A DNA stretch of 64,000 nucleotides from Nocardioides daphniae (GTDB lineage Bacteria > Actinomycetota > Actinomycetes > Propionibacteriales > Nocardioidaceae): contig NZ_CP038462.1 of NCBI RefSeq assembly GCF_004777465.1, forward strand, positions 2,914,001 to 2,978,000, in the 5' to 3' direction. Shown here piece after piece: positions 1-10,000 of this stretch. Numbering within the stretch: position 1 is the first letter of the stretch; every line of letters starts with the position of its first letter. The notes below the pieces were generated by a model that did no database searches, was not told the DNA's origin, and worked only from the letters and a program-made list of their open reading frames with translations. The translations under genes and the position numbers were made by a program.

Positions 1-729
1 GAGCTCCCTCGCCTGCTGGAGCGCCAGCACCGTCTTGCCGCTCCCTGCGCCCCCACGCACCTCCACCCGATTGAGCAGCCGGGTGACCGAGAGGATGCTG
101 GCCTGCTCCACGGTGAGCCGGTCGACGGCCGCGGCCCGTTCGTCGGACCAGTCGGCCATCGCGGGCACCGTCACCGGCCCGGTGTTGATGTCGGCCAGCG
201 CCTCCACGTCGTCATGGTCGGGCGCTCGCTGGCCGTGCTGCTGCAGGCTGATCGTGCGCCGCAGCCGGTCGACCAGGGTCGACTGGTCATCCTTGTCGTG
301 GAGCGCCCACCGCGGCAGGTCAGGCAGCTGGAAGTCGGGCCCGAAGCGGGTGAAAGGCGTGATGACGCCGTGGGCCCACGCGACCGGTCCCCGAGACCCC
401 CAAAGCGGGTGGGCCTCGGCGAACCGCTTGAGGACGTACTTGGCGCGACGTGCCTGAGCGACCGGGTCGACGGGGCGTTGATCGCCCTGGTGCTCCAACC
501 ACCAGCCCTCGTGGTCGTGGCGGATCCCGGCGCCCTTGACCTCCAGCACCAGGATCCCATGACCGGGCATGGCGACGACCAGGTCAGCCTCACGGTCACC
601 CTCGTCGTCGGTGATCCACACGTTCGCCATCAGCACGTCGTCGTCACCGAGGTGGTCGCGCAGCCGCTCCCAGACCTCCTGCTCCGACGCGGTCGCGAAG
701 TGTGGCTCTTCCGGCACCAGCCTGACCAT
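1..729 (-). CDS. NERD-domain helicase, 3' part beyond the window
   Basis: Reading the minus strand from the ATG at 729 gives 243 codons open to the window edge, so only the N-terminal part is present. Residues about 30-150 look like a NERD (nuclease-related) domain, with acidic and Lys residues in 'EADLVV' and 'ILVLEVKGAGI'. Near residue 230 there is a Walker A motif, GGAGSGKT, which starts an SF1-type ATPase domain. Proteins with this layout are usually annotated as nuclease-related-domain DEAD/DEAH or UvrD-like helicases with presumed DNA-processing roles; their cellular function is generally unknown. A ribosome site, AAGGGGGA, lies 4-5 bases before the ATG. The 78 bases to the next gene show nothing distinctive. 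Confidence 0.8.
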   Translation of the reverse strand, partial: MVRLVPEEPHFATASEQEVWERLRDHLGDDDVLMANVWITDDEGDREADLVVAMPGHGILVLEVKGAGIRHDHEGWWLEHQGDQRPVDPVAQARRAKYVLKRFAEAHPLWGSRGPVAWAHGVITPFTRFGPDFQLPDLPRWALHDKDDQSTLVDRLRRTISLQQHGQRAPDHDDVEALADINTGPVTVPAMADWSDERAAAVDRLTVEQASILSVTRLLNRVEVRGGAGSGKTVLALQQAREL

Positions 730-807
730 CGGTCCCCCTTCATCTCGTCGTACGAGGGACATGCTGCCGGTCGACGCCGACAGTTCTCCGGCGGTTCAGA
801 GAAGTGG

Positions 808-1971
808 TCACATCGCGCGCGCCAACGACCGTCGCAACGACCACGCTCCCAGCACCAGCAGCACGACCGCCATCACCAGCAGCACGCCGAGCGGCGGAGC
901 GATGTCGACCAGCCCTCCACCACGCCGGGTGATGTCGGCGAGCGCCTCGTAGCCCCACGAGTGCGGGACGAACCACGCCACCTTGCGCATGGTGTCGGGC
1001 ATCAGCTCGAGGGGGAACATCGAGCCGCCGAGCGCCGCGAGCACCAGGCCACTGCCGACGGCGATGCCGGTCGCCGGGCCCTCGTTGTTGAGCAACGTCC
1101 CGATGAGCGTGGCAGCGCCCGCGGCGACGAGCGCGAAGACCGCCAGCACGAGCAGGGCGAGCGCGAGGTTGCCCCAGTCGACGCCGAAGAAGAGCGTCGA
1201 CGCCGCCATGATGTAGGCGCCCTGGAAGAAGCCGAGCACCCACCGTCCGAGCGTGCTGCCCACGATGAGCTGGGCCGACGAGATGGGGGTCGACATCATC
1301 CGGCGGACCACGCCGAGCCGCCGCGCCTGGATCATGGTGCTGGCGCCGTTGAGCGTGGTCAGGAAGACGAAGAGCAGCAGCTGGCCCGAGGCCCCGAAGT
1401 CGAACTGGCCCATCCCGTCGAACTCCTGGCTGAAGTCGTCGGCGTAGCTCACCTTGACGGTCGGCGGGATGATCTGGGTGCGCGCCGCGGCGAGAGCCTG
1501 TGCGGCCTCGTCCTCAGCGACTCCGCGCTCGACCAGGGCGGCCTGCTGGCTCCGTTCGACGCCGAGGCCTGCGACCGCGGCCCGCAGCTCCTGCTCGACG
1601 ACCTGGGCGGCGGCGGCAGAGCTGCGTACGACCTCGATGCGGACCGGCTCCCCCGCCGCGTCGGCGCTGGCCGCGGCGTCGTCGATGCGGACCGCGACGT
1701 CGACGCGGCCGCGGGCCAGCTTCTCGAGGGCGTCGTCCCAGGTGGGCGAGGAGACCACGACCTCGCGCTCCTCGAGCCGTTCGACGATGCGCTCCTGCAG
1801 CGGCTGGCCCGAACCGACGACGGCAGCACGACCGGCGTTGGCGTCGTCACCGAACTGGAGGCCGATCATCGCGACCAGGAGCAGCGGGAAGATGAAGACG
1901 AAGAAGATGTTCGAGCGGTCCCGCAGGAAGCGCGTCAGCTCCAGCCACGCGATGCTCGCCGCCGACCTCAT
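808..1971 (-). CDS. ABC-2 type transporter permease (second permease of the operon)
   Basis: This is a 387-residue membrane protein. An N-terminal helix (about residues 20-40) is followed by a large extracytoplasmic loop (about 45-190) and then five or six helices up to residue 385. That topology is typical of ABC-2 export permeases with a big external domain (ABC2_membrane_3 / NatB-like). It starts with ATG at 1971 and overlaps the upstream permease stop by 4 bases (ATGA), so the two are translationally coupled. Together with the partner permease and the ATPase at 3119-4066 it should form a heterodimeric exporter in the cell membrane. The substrate cannot be read from sequence; drug, lipid or peptide export are all possible. 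Confidence 0.85.
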   Translation of the reverse strand: MRSAASIAWLELTRFLRDRSNIFFVFIFPLLLVAMIGLQFGDDANAGRAAVVGSGQPLQERIVERLEEREVVVSSPTWDDALEKLARGRVDVAVRIDDAAASADAAGEPVRIEVVRSSAAAAQVVEQELRAAVAGLGVERSQQAALVERGVAEDEAAQALAAARTQIIPPTVKVSYADDFSQEFDGMGQFDFGASGQLLLFVFLTTLNGASTMIQARRLGVVRRMMSTPISSAQLIVGSTLGRWVLGFFQGAYIMAASTLFFGVDWGNLALALLVLAVFALVAAGAATLIGTLLNNEGPATGIAVGSGLVLAALGGSMFPLELMPDTMRKVAWFVPHSWGYEALADITRRGGGLVDIAPPLGVLLVMAVVLLVLGAWSLRRSLARAM

Positions 1972-3113
1972 GACAGCGCCCCTCGGTCGGGCACCAGCCG
2001 CGCCACCGTGAACATCACCAGCGCGAACCCGGCCATGATCCCGAGCGGGGCGGCGATGTCACTGAAGCCACCGCCGGCCGAGGTCGCCCCGAGCCCTCGC
2101 AGCAGGGCGGCCACCGGGTTGAGGTCGAGCAGGGTGGAGATGACCGGCGAGGTGGTGACGACCGGGAAGAACGCCCCGCCCCCGATGCCGAAGACGACGG
2201 CGCAGATGGAGGTCCCCACCCCGGCCTGCTCACTGGTCGCGGCCAGCCGGACGATGAGGAACATCAGGGAGGTCGCGGCGGCCGCGGCGCCGACGACCAA
2301 CGCCGCGACGGCGGGGAGGAAGCCGAAGTCGGCGTCGAAGAACCAGCCGCCGACCGTCAGCAGCACCGACGTGGAGAGCACTCCGAGCAGGAAGCTCATC
2401 AAGGCCTTGGCAGCCACGACGGTGCTGCCGGGGATCGGCAGTGAGCGCAGGCGCGCAAGGGTGCCGTCCTCCCGCTCGATGAGCAGCTTGGTCACGCCGA
2501 AGCCGACGGTGAAGAGGAGGAAGAGCCCGGTCTGGCCGGCGACCAGTGCGGCCCCCTGGGCGAGCTGCTCGTCGGCGGTCTCGCCCTCGACCAGCTCGTA
2601 CGTCGTGGAGCTGGTCGCCACGTCCCGCGCGAGGGCCTCGAGCTGGTCGACGGGGACCCCGGCGGAGGCACCGGCGTACGCCGCCACCGTGCCGTGGGTG
2701 AACTGGTCGAGCACCTGCTCCAGGACCGACATCACCACCATCCCCTCGAGCCCCGCGTCGTCGGACTCGAAGACCTGCACGGTCGCCGGGTTGCCCGACG
2801 TGACGCTCTCGGTGAACTTCTCGGGGAAGACCATGCGCAGCGCGGCGTCGTCGTCGCTCTCTGCGACGGTGACGTCGAGCCCGATCTGCTCCAGCTGCCC
2901 GAATGCCTCGACGACCGTGCCGGCCACCTGGTCGTCGGCGGGCGCCTCCACGGCGACCGTGATCGGGGAGAACTCGGTCTCGTCGGTGCTGCCGAAGACC
3001 AGGTTGAAGACGAACATCAGCAGCAGCGGGACGACGAGGCCGAAGAGCAGGACCGACTTGTCGCGTACGCCCTGGACGAGGTCGTTGGCGGTGAGCGTGA
3101 GCAGCGAGCGCAC
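1968..3113 (-). CDS. ABC-2 type transporter permease (first permease of the operon)
   Basis: The GTG start at 3113 lies 5 bases after the stop of the ATPase gene and gives 381 residues beginning VRSLLTLTANDLVQG. An N-terminal helix is followed by an external domain (about 45-190) and a cluster of C-terminal helices, the same plan as the downstream permease, so the pair probably arose by duplication. The reading frame is open far upstream across the ATPase gene, but that extension is a shadow with no protein-like character. It forms an operon with the ATPase upstream and the permease downstream (4-base overlap). The predicted role is a membrane subunit of an ABC exporter of unknown substrate. 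Confidence 0.85.
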   Translation of the reverse strand: MRSLLTLTANDLVQGVRDKSVLLFGLVVPLLLMFVFNLVFGSTDETEFSPITVAVEAPADDQVAGTVVEAFGQLEQIGLDVTVAESDDDAALRMVFPEKFTESVTSGNPATVQVFESDDAGLEGMVVMSVLEQVLDQFTHGTVAAYAGASAGVPVDQLEALARDVATSSTTYELVEGETADEQLAQGAALVAGQTGLFLLFTVGFGVTKLLIEREDGTLARLRSLPIPGSTVVAAKALMSFLLGVLSTSVLLTVGGWFFDADFGFLPAVAALVVGAAAAATSLMFLIVRLAATSEQAGVGTSICAVVFGIGGGAFFPVVTTSPVISTLLDLNPVAALLRGLGATSAGGGFSDIAAPLGIMAGFALVMFTVARLVPDRGALS

Positions 3114-3118
3114 CGGCC

Positions 3119-4066
3119 TCAGTCCCTCAGGGCCTTGCCGGTGACGTGCAGGAAGACCGACTCGAGGTCCGGCCGGGCGATCTCGACGTCGGCCAGGCGT
3201 ACGCCGGCGGCGGTCGCGGTGGCGACCACGTCGGCGACCCGGGCCGGGGCCTCGTGCACGGCGAGGGTCAGCGAGGAGCGGTCGGCGTCGACCCGGTCGA
3301 CCCCGGTGAGGCCGCGCATCTGCGTCGCGGCGCCCTGCAGGTCGCCGGAGCCGCGGAGCCGGATCGTGTCGGTGCCGCCGGTGAGCCGGATCAGCTCGTC
3401 GCGCGTGCCCTCGGCCTGGAGCCGACCGCCGTCGATGATCGCGATGCGGTCGCAGAGCCGCTCGGCCTCCTCCATGTAGTGCGTCGTGTAGAGCACCGCC
3501 ATGCCGGCCACGGCCAGGGACTCCACCGCCTCGAGGATCGAGTTGCGCGACTGCGGGTCGACGCCGACGGTCGGCTCGTCGAGGATCAGCAGTTGCGGCT
3601 GGTGGAGCAGGCCGATGCCGATGTTGAGGCGACGCTTCATGCCGCCGGAGTACTCCTTGGAGCGGTCCTTCGCCCGGTCGGCCAGGCCGATGATCTCGAG
3701 GACCTCCTCGACGCGGGTGTTGAGGGCGCTGCCGCGCAGACCGTGGAGCTTGCCGAAGAAGCGCAGGTTCTCCCGGGCGGTGAGCTCGGGGTAGATGGCG
3801 AGGTCCTGCGGCACGAGCCCGAGGTGACGCTTCGGCTCGACCGCGTCGGGCTTCATCTCCTCGCCGGCGACGTGGATCGTGCCGCCGTCGGCCTTCAGGA
3901 GCCCCGCGACCATCGAAATGATCGTGGTCTTGCCGGCCCCGTTGGGCCCGAGCAGCCCGTAGGTCTCCCCGGGCGCGATCCGGAACGAGACGTCGTCGAC
4001 CGCCGTCAGGTCGCCGAAGCGGCGTACGAGGTGGTCGACGGTGAGTACGTCGGTCGTGCCGGTCAC
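3119..4066 (-). CDS. ABC transporter ATP-binding protein (DrrA-like)
   Basis: This 315-residue ATPase carries all the nucleotide-binding motifs: Walker A GPNGAGKTT (about residue 40), Q-loop region LVPQDL, signature YSGGMKRR, Walker B LLILDEP and the switch His in YTTHYMEEAERL. The C-terminal 90 residues form the extension typical of DrrA/CcmA-type exporters. It is the first gene of a three-gene operon with two ABC-2 permeases and powers export across the membrane. The 132 bases upstream are shared with the divergent MMPL gene and contain the two CsoR-like dyads, so the ABC operon might also be under that control; this is inference from position only. Confidence 0.9.
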   Translation of the reverse strand: MTGTTDVLTVDHLVRRFGDLTAVDDVSFRIAPGETYGLLGPNGAGKTTIISMVAGLLKADGGTIHVAGEEMKPDAVEPKRHLGLVPQDLAIYPELTARENLRFFGKLHGLRGSALNTRVEEVLEIIGLADRAKDRSKEYSGGMKRRLNIGIGLLHQPQLLILDEPTVGVDPQSRNSILEAVESLAVAGMAVLYTTHYMEEAERLCDRIAIIDGGRLQAEGTRDELIRLTGGTDTIRLRGSGDLQGAATQMRGLTGVDRVDADRSSLTLAVHEAPARVADVVATATAAGVRLADVEIARPDLESVFLHVTGKALRD

Positions 4067-4136
4067 GAAGCCTCCCGCGGAGTTGATCTGCCTCTCGGAA
4101 CCCTAGGGCACCGCACCGACGACGCACGCCGGATTC

Positions 4137-4189
4137 TATCCCCCTGGGGGGTTGTTGTAGTCTCTCCCGCATAACCCCCCTGGGGGATA
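4137..4189. promoter_or_regulatory. Paired CsoR-family-like operator dyads
   Basis: Two 17-base near-palindromes, TATCCCCCTGGGGGGTT (4137-4153) and AACCCCCCTGGGGGATA (4173-4189), lie 36 bases apart, and each is almost the reverse complement of the other. The C-tract/G-tract form flanked by A/T resembles operators bound by CsoR/RcnR/CstR-family repressors, which sense Cu(I), Ni/Co or persulfides. The second site ends 9 bases before the GTG of the MMPL gene and overlaps a possible -10 (GATACT, 4186-4191). No csoR-like gene is in this window, so the regulator would act from elsewhere. The assignment is by resemblance only. Confidence 0.55.
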
Positions 4190-4198
4190 CTTGTCTGC

Positions 4199-6355
4199 GT
4201 GAAGGAGTTTCATAAACAGCCCACCCCGGCCCCGGCCGGACACTTCTCCCCCGGCCCACTGGGTCGACTCGGACTGTGGGTGACCACCCACCGACGCCTC
4301 GTCGCCGGGATCTGGGTCGTCCTCGTGCTCGGCCTCGGGATCTCCGCGCCGAAGGTGGAGCACAACCTGTCCGGTGCCGGCTGGCAGGCCGACGGATCCG
4401 ACTCGGTGGCCGCCCGCGAGCTCGCCCGCGAGCACTTCGAGGGCAACACCTCCTCGGCCATCCAGGTGGTCGTGCACAGCGACGACGCTCCCCTCACCGA
4501 GGGCGACGGACCGGCCGTGCTGGCCGACGTCACCAAGCTCCTCGAGGACGAGGACCGGATCTCGACGGTGATCGCACCGATGCCGGGAGCCACCCTCAGC
4601 GAGGACGGGCGTACGGCGGTCGTGCTCGCCGGCGCGGGCGTCGACACCAACGAGATGGTGAAGGTCGCGACCGACATCAAGGAGGAGTTGGGCGACCTCG
4701 GGACCGCGTCGGTCGAGGTGAACCCGACGGGCGCCTCCCTGCTGTGGTCGGACTTCAACGAGGCCAACCTCTCGGCGATGCTCAAGTCGGAGATGCTGAG
4801 CTGGCCGGCCACCATGGCCATCCTCGTGCTGGCCTTCGGCGCGCTGGTCGCCGCCGGCCTGCCGCTCACGCTGACCCTCGCCGGCCTGGCCGCCTCGGCG
4901 GGCTCGCTGGTGCTGCTCAACGAGCTGATGCCGATCTCGATCTGGGCGATGAACTTCGCCATGATGTTCGCGCTCGCTCTCGGCATCGACTACGCGCTCT
5001 TCATGGTCGTACGCTTCCGCGCGGCGCGGATGGGCGCGCAGGTCAGCGCCTCGCGCGCCGTCGCGGAGATGATGGACACCGCGGGCAAGGCCGTGCTGCT
5101 CTCCGGTCTGACCGTGCTGATCTCGCTGTCGGCCGTGATGCTCGTGCCGTCGCCGTCCTTCCGGTCGATGGCCGGCGGGATCATGATCTCGGTGGTCTTC
5201 ATCCTGGCGGCCACGCTGACCCTGCTGCCGCTGGTGCTCTTCAAGCTCGACCACCGGATCAACAAGTTCGCGCTGCCGTGGGTCAAGACCGGCGAGCACC
5301 GCTCCCCCGCCTTCGCGAAGTGGGGGGAGCACCTGTGGCGTCGCCCGCTCGCCTGGGGCATCGGCACCCTGGTCGTGCTCATCGCCCTCGCAGCGCCGAT
5401 CATGAGCCTCAAGACGGCCATGCCGTCGATCAAGGTGCTGCCCTCCGAGGCGAGCGCCCGCGTCGGGTACGACGTCGTGAAGGAGGCCTTCGGTGACGGA
5501 GCCCCCGGCACGCTGCAGGTCGTCGTCGAGGCCGACGAGGCTGACGAGGCTGCCAAGGTCCTGACCGCCGACCGCGGCGTGGCCGGCGCGATGCCCGCCA
5601 TGCCGGCCACCGACGACTCGGACCTGGCGATGATCCAGGCCGTGCCGACCGTGGACCCCTCCGACCCGGCGCTGTCGAAGACCGTCGACCGCCTGCGTGC
5701 CGACCTGCCCGACTCGGCCCTGGTCGGTGGAGCCGCGGTGGAGAACCTGGACCTGAAGGCACAGCTCGACGAGTCGACCCCGCTGGTCATCGGCGTGATC
5801 CTGGTGCTCGGCTTCCTGCTGCTGCTCGTGGCGCTGCAGGCACCGCTGATCTCGCTGCTCGGCACGCTCGCCAGCTTGCTGTCGACGGCTGCAGCCTTCG
5901 GTGTCGCGAAGCTGATCTTCCAGGACGGACACCTGTCCGGGATGCTGGGCTTCGAGTCGCAGGGCTTCCTCGACGCGTGGGCGCCGGTCTTCTTCTTCGC
6001 GATGATCTTCGCGATCGCGATGGACTACACCGTCTTCCTGCTCGCGAGCGCCAAGGAGCACTACGAGAAGTCGGGTGACCCGCGTGAGGCGATGGTCGGC
6101 GCGCTGGCGCACAGCGGCCGCGTGATCTTCGCTGCTGGCGCCGTGATGGTGGCGGTCTTCTTCACCTTCGCGATCTCGGGTCCGATCCCGCCGAAGGAGA
6201 TGGGCATCGTCCTCGGTGTCGCCGTCCTGCTCGACGCGTTCCTCGTACGCCTGGTCCTGCTGCCCGTGCTGCTGCGCCTCACCGGCAAGGCCGCCTGGTG
6301 GACCCCGAACTGGCTCAAGAAGGCGCTCCCCCCGATCACCTTCTCGCACGGCTGA
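4199..6355 (+). CDS. MMPL (RND-type) family transporter
   Basis: The product is 718 residues with the two-fold MMPL layout: a helix near residue 30, a periplasmic domain, helices between about 185 and 350, a second periplasmic domain (about 385-510) and helices from 520 to the end. The motif GIDYALFMVVRFR and the matching AMDYTVFLLASAKEHYEK in the second half carry the Asp-Tyr pairs that relay protons in this family. Such proteins export lipids, drugs or metabolites using the proton gradient. The GTG start at 4199 has no upstream ribosome site but sits 8 bases after a GATACT box, so a leaderless transcript is possible. The double CsoR-like dyad just upstream suggests metal- or sulfur-responsive control. 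A DUF2892 gene follows after 11 bases. Confidence 0.88.
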   Translation: MKEFHKQPTPAPAGHFSPGPLGRLGLWVTTHRRLVAGIWVVLVLGLGISAPKVEHNLSGAGWQADGSDSVAARELAREHFEGNTSSAIQVVVHSDDAPLTEGDGPAVLADVTKLLEDEDRISTVIAPMPGATLSEDGRTAVVLAGAGVDTNEMVKVATDIKEELGDLGTASVEVNPTGASLLWSDFNEANLSAMLKSEMLSWPATMAILVLAFGALVAAGLPLTLTLAGLAASAGSLVLLNELMPISIWAMNFAMMFALALGIDYALFMVVRFRAARMGAQVSASRAVAEMMDTAGKAVLLSGLTVLISLSAVMLVPSPSFRSMAGGIMISVVFILAATLTLLPLVLFKLDHRINKFALPWVKTGEHRSPAFAKWGEHLWRRPLAWGIGTLVVLIALAAPIMSLKTAMPSIKVLPSEASARVGYDVVKEAFGDGAPGTLQVVVEADEADEAAKVLTADRGVAGAMPAMPATDDSDLAMIQAVPTVDPSDPALSKTVDRLRADLPDSALVGGAAVENLDLKAQLDESTPLVIGVILVLGFLLLLVALQAPLISLLGTLASLLSTAAAFGVAKLIFQDGHLSGMLGFESQGFLDAWAPVFFFAMIFAIAMDYTVFLLASAKEHYEKSGDPREAMVGALAHSGRVIFAAGAVMVAVFFTFAISGPIPPKEMGIVLGVAVLLDAFLVRLVLLPVLLRLTGKAAWWTPNWLKKALPPITFSHG

Positions 6356-6366
6356 GAGGCGCCGAG

Positions 6367-6573
6367 ATGAATGTCGACCGCGCCGTGCTCGCCATGGCGG
6401 GCACCGTCACCCTCATCAGCGTGCTGCTGGTGGCCACGGTCTCGAGCTGGTGGCTGCTGCTGACCGGCTTCGTCGGACTCAACCTGCTGCAGTCGTCCTT
6501 CACCGGCTTCTGCCCCGCCGCGATCGTCTTCCGGCGGTTGGGTGTACGCAGTGGGTGTGCGTTCGAGCGCTGA
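6367..6573 (+). CDS. Small DUF2892 (YgaP-type) membrane protein
   Basis: This 68-residue protein has two predicted helices (about 8-27 and 29-46) and the hallmark GFCPAAIVFRRLGVR. DUF2892 is the membrane anchor domain found alone or fused to rhodanese in YgaP-like proteins, and such genes often lie in CsoR/CstR-controlled sulfur or metal loci. It starts 11 bases after the MMPL stop, so the two are probably co-transcribed. The association strengthens the reading of the upstream dyads as a CsoR-family operator. Its biochemical role is not established. The upstream in-frame extension is part of the MMPL shadow; ATG 6367 preceded by GAGAGGCGCCGAG is the likely start. Confidence 0.75.
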   Translation: MNVDRAVLAMAGTVTLISVLLVATVSSWWLLLTGFVGLNLLQSSFTGFCPAAIVFRRLGVRSGCAFER

Positions 6574-6596
6574 GTGAGGCGCTGCTAGTGGCTGAG

Positions 6597-6627
6597 GCCC
6601 CCTCGTCCGGTTGGGCGAGGGGGCTTT
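6597..6627 (+). terminator. Rho-independent terminator after the MMPL-DUF2892 operon
   Basis: A perfect 9-bp stem, GCCCCCTCG / CGAGGGGGC, with a 10-base loop is followed by TTT. It closes the MMPL operon and marks the left edge of the lower-GC NUDIX-helicase insert. Confidence 0.8.
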
Positions 6628-6681
6628 GGTGCTTCGCCCCACTCATCGCGCCTAAGCTGTGGCAAACCGAAGGGGCAGAGC

Positions 6682-7082
6682 GTGAAGAAGCACATCGACG
6701 TGGTCGGAGCAGTCATCCTCCGAGACGGATTGATCCTCTGCGCTCAGCGCGCGGCACGGGAACCTTGGCCGGTTTATGGGAGTTCCCAGGCGGCAAGATC
6801 GAACCCAACGAGTCGCCACGTGCAGCTCTGATCCGAGAGATCCGGGAAGAACTGCTGTGCGACGTGGAGGTCACGGACCAGATCACCACGACTCATCACG
6901 AATACGACTTCGGCGTGGTAACCCTCACGACGTTCTACGGACAGCTGCTGAGTGGTGAACCAGCTCTCACTGAGCACCAAAACATCACATGGCTCCCCCC
7001 GAGCGAGCTACATCGACTGGAATGGGCACCGGCTGACATCCCAGCCGTACGCCTCATCCAGGAGCAACTTGCGTGTCCGTAG
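6682..7082 (+). CDS. NUDIX (MutT-like) hydrolase, frameshifted
   Basis: From GTG 6682 the product begins VKKHIDVVGAVILRDG, and after a break near 6744 it continues in another frame as TLAGLWEFPGG, with NUDIX box G-x5-E-x7-REIREEL and WLPPSEL near the C-terminus. Together these make a complete MutT-like domain of about 130 residues, the family that hydrolyses (d)NTP derivatives such as 8-oxo-dGTP. The break is explained by an extra GC in CGCGCGGC (6740-6750), either an assembly error or a slippage mutation. The 3' end overlaps the helicase gene by 10 bases, which implies translational coupling and a shared function. GC is visibly lower than in the flanks. It may sanitise nucleotides, or act as signal or effector in a defence module with the helicase. 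Confidence 0.75.
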
Positions 7083-10000
7083 ACCCGTTTTGGCCTTCGA
7101 ACGACCTGACACTGGACCTTCACCACGGCTTTCTGAGCGCTGAGACATCGGCTCCTCGTCTACGCCACCCGCACGTCGTCCTCAACGAGGGGACCGAAAC
7201 AGCTCTCCGCTCCATCCTGGAATCTCTGGCGAGAGCTGATCGCTTTCTCTTCTCCGTCGCCTTCGTGACGCCCGGAGCGATCGCTGCCCTCAAGCAACAT
7301 TTCCGAGATTTCCAGGGCCAGGGAACGATCGTTACGTCTACCTACCTCGGCTTCAATCCCCCTGCGGCCTTTGCCGAACTGCTCCTCCTCACGGAGGACG
7401 GCATCGACGTGCGGCTCCATCGATCGCCGGGGTTTCATCCGAAGGGCTACATCTTCCAGTCCTCCGATGCGGTCACCGCGATGGTGGGAAGCTCGAATCT
7501 GACCCCGGCCGCACTGCAACGGAACCACGAGTGGAACCTCAAGGTGTCCGCGTCTCCGGAGAGTGGTCTCGGCCAACAATTCCACCGCATCATGTCGGCC
7601 CAGATCGCGCAATCCGTGCCGATCACCGCAGAGTGGCTCGAGCAGTACACGGCTGCCTATCAAGCGCCGAGTCCGCGAGGTGGCACAGAAGTACCCCCAC
7701 CGAGCGTGCCCGAGTTGCCGTCCCCGCCCCCGTTTGAAGCTCTTGAAGGCGACGGGGCCGCCACGCCCATCACAGACGTTCTCCCCGCCGGGCACCTGCC
7801 CGAGACCGGCACTATCACACCCAACGCGATGCAGAAGACCGCGTTAGAGGCCATTGCTGGCGTGCGCGCAGCTGGCGAGCGCCGCGCGATCGTGGTTTCG
7901 GCAACTGGGACTGGCAAGACCATCTTGTCTGCGCTCGCGGTGAAGGACGCAGAACCGAGGCGCATGCTGTTCGTGGTCCACCGCGAACAGATCCTCGACA
8001 AGACGATTGCTGAGTACCGACGCGTGCTCGGCGGCGCCCCCGGCGACTTCGGCAAGCTCGCAGGATCAACCAGGCAAGCTGACCGACGTTACGTCTTTGC
8101 GACGGTTCAAACCCTGAGCCTGCCTCACGTGCTCGAGGGCTTCCACCCGGACGCATTCGACTTCATCGTGTTTGACGAGGCCCACCGTGTGGCCGCGGCG
8201 TCGCATCAGAAGGTTCTCAACCACTTCACCCCCGAGTTCGCCCTCGGAATGACTGCTACGCCTGAACGCATGGACGGCCGGAACGTCTTCGAGATCTTCG
8301 ACTTCAATGTCCCGTACGAGATCAGGCTCAACCACGCCCTCGAAGAGGGCATGCTCTCGCCGTTCCACTACTACGGCATCGCAGATGTCGAGTTCGACGA
8401 TGGCACTACGACCGACGTCCACACCAGCCTGGCAGGCCTCGTCTCCTCCCAGCGGGTGGAGCACCTTCTAGATGCCCTGCACTCCTACGGCCAGGCGGGA
8501 GTTCCACCGCGGGGATTGATCTTCTGTAGCCGGAACGAAGAGGCTCGGGCCCTCAGCGCGGCCCTGAATAGCTCACTCCTGCGCGGCAAACGTCTCCGCA
8601 CCGCGGCGCTATCGGGCGCCGACTCGGTCGAATCGCGCGAGCGCACCGTTCGACGCCTAGAATCCGGCGAGCTCGACTACGTGCTGACCGTCGACATTTT
8701 TAACGAGGGTGTCGACATCCCCTCGATCAACCAGATCATCATGCTGCGGCAGACACAGTCTGCGATTGTCTTCGTGCAGCAACTTGGACGCGGACTTCGC
8801 CTTGCACCAGGCAAGGAGTACGTGGTGGTCATCGACTTCATCGGCAACTACGCCAACAACTACCTCATCCCAATTGCGCTCTTCGGCGACGAGTCCTTGA
8901 GCAAGGAGTCACTGAGGAAGAACCTCATCGCGGCGGAAGAGCAGGGTTCTCTGCCCGGACTGTCGAGCGTCCAATTCGATCGGATCTCTCAGGAACGAGT
9001 GCTGCAATCGATCGTCGACACCGACCTGCAGAGCTCCACCAAGCTCAAGTTCGCCCTCGAGCAGATGAGGAACCGAGTCGGACGTGCCCCGACGCTGTGG
9101 GACTTCTACCGATTTGAAGGCACGGATCCAGTCATTCTGGCCACCAAGGAAAAGCACTACCTGGAGCTCACCAGAAAACTGCTCGAGGTTGACTACAAGC
9201 TCACTCATCAAGAAGACCGCGCCCTCGCCCTCCTGACGCACGAAGGGTTCACCGCACGTCGCGCCCACGAATTCCTTGTGCTGGAGCAACTGCTGACGGG
9301 AGAGGTCCACACGATTGACGAGCTGGTAACGCTCTGCGCACAGGAGGGCCTTGCCACCACAGCCGATCGGGTGCAGAGCGTCATCGACACGTTCACTCTG
9401 GTCGAGCACGCCAAGGTCGATCTGGATCGCTACGAGGCGCCCGTTGCCGAACAGGACGGTGACCTGGTCGTAGTGGACGCCGACGTGCTCTCCTCGTACA
9501 CCTCCAACCCGATCTTCGCCGCGGCCGTCAATGACCTGATCAAGACGGGCAAGGCCCTGACGCGCGAGCGCTACCTTCCCGACCGTCCGTTCACACCGGG
9601 CACCCAGTACGGGCGGAAGGAGGTCACACGACTCCTGCACCTCCCGCGAAAATGGACATCGACCCTGTATGGCTACAAGGCAGACGCCACCCGGAAGGTG
9701 TGCCCAATCTTCGTCACATTGCATAAGGGCGAGGACGTATCGGCCAGCACCGCCTACGAGGACGCTCTCATCGATCGCAACTCGATGGTTTGGTTCACCA
9801 AGAGTGGCCGGACGACGAAGAGCCCCCTCGAGTCAGCCATCATCGCCAACGACTACCAACTCGACGTCTTCGTCAAGAAGTCCGACTCTGACGGGCGCGA
9901 CTTCTACTATTTAGGGACGGCGAAGGTCACGCGTGCCGAGGACTCGACGATGAAGAATGACAAGGGGAAGAGCCTGCCCGTCGTTAAGACAGTCCTCACT

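Noticed and set aside
214..3144. Very long open frames on the opposite strand, such as 214-3144 (+), 4136-6349 (-) and 15023-17506 (-)
   Set aside because: They mirror real genes, have low-complexity Arg/Gly/Asp-rich products and no ribosome sites. This is the usual effect of high GC.
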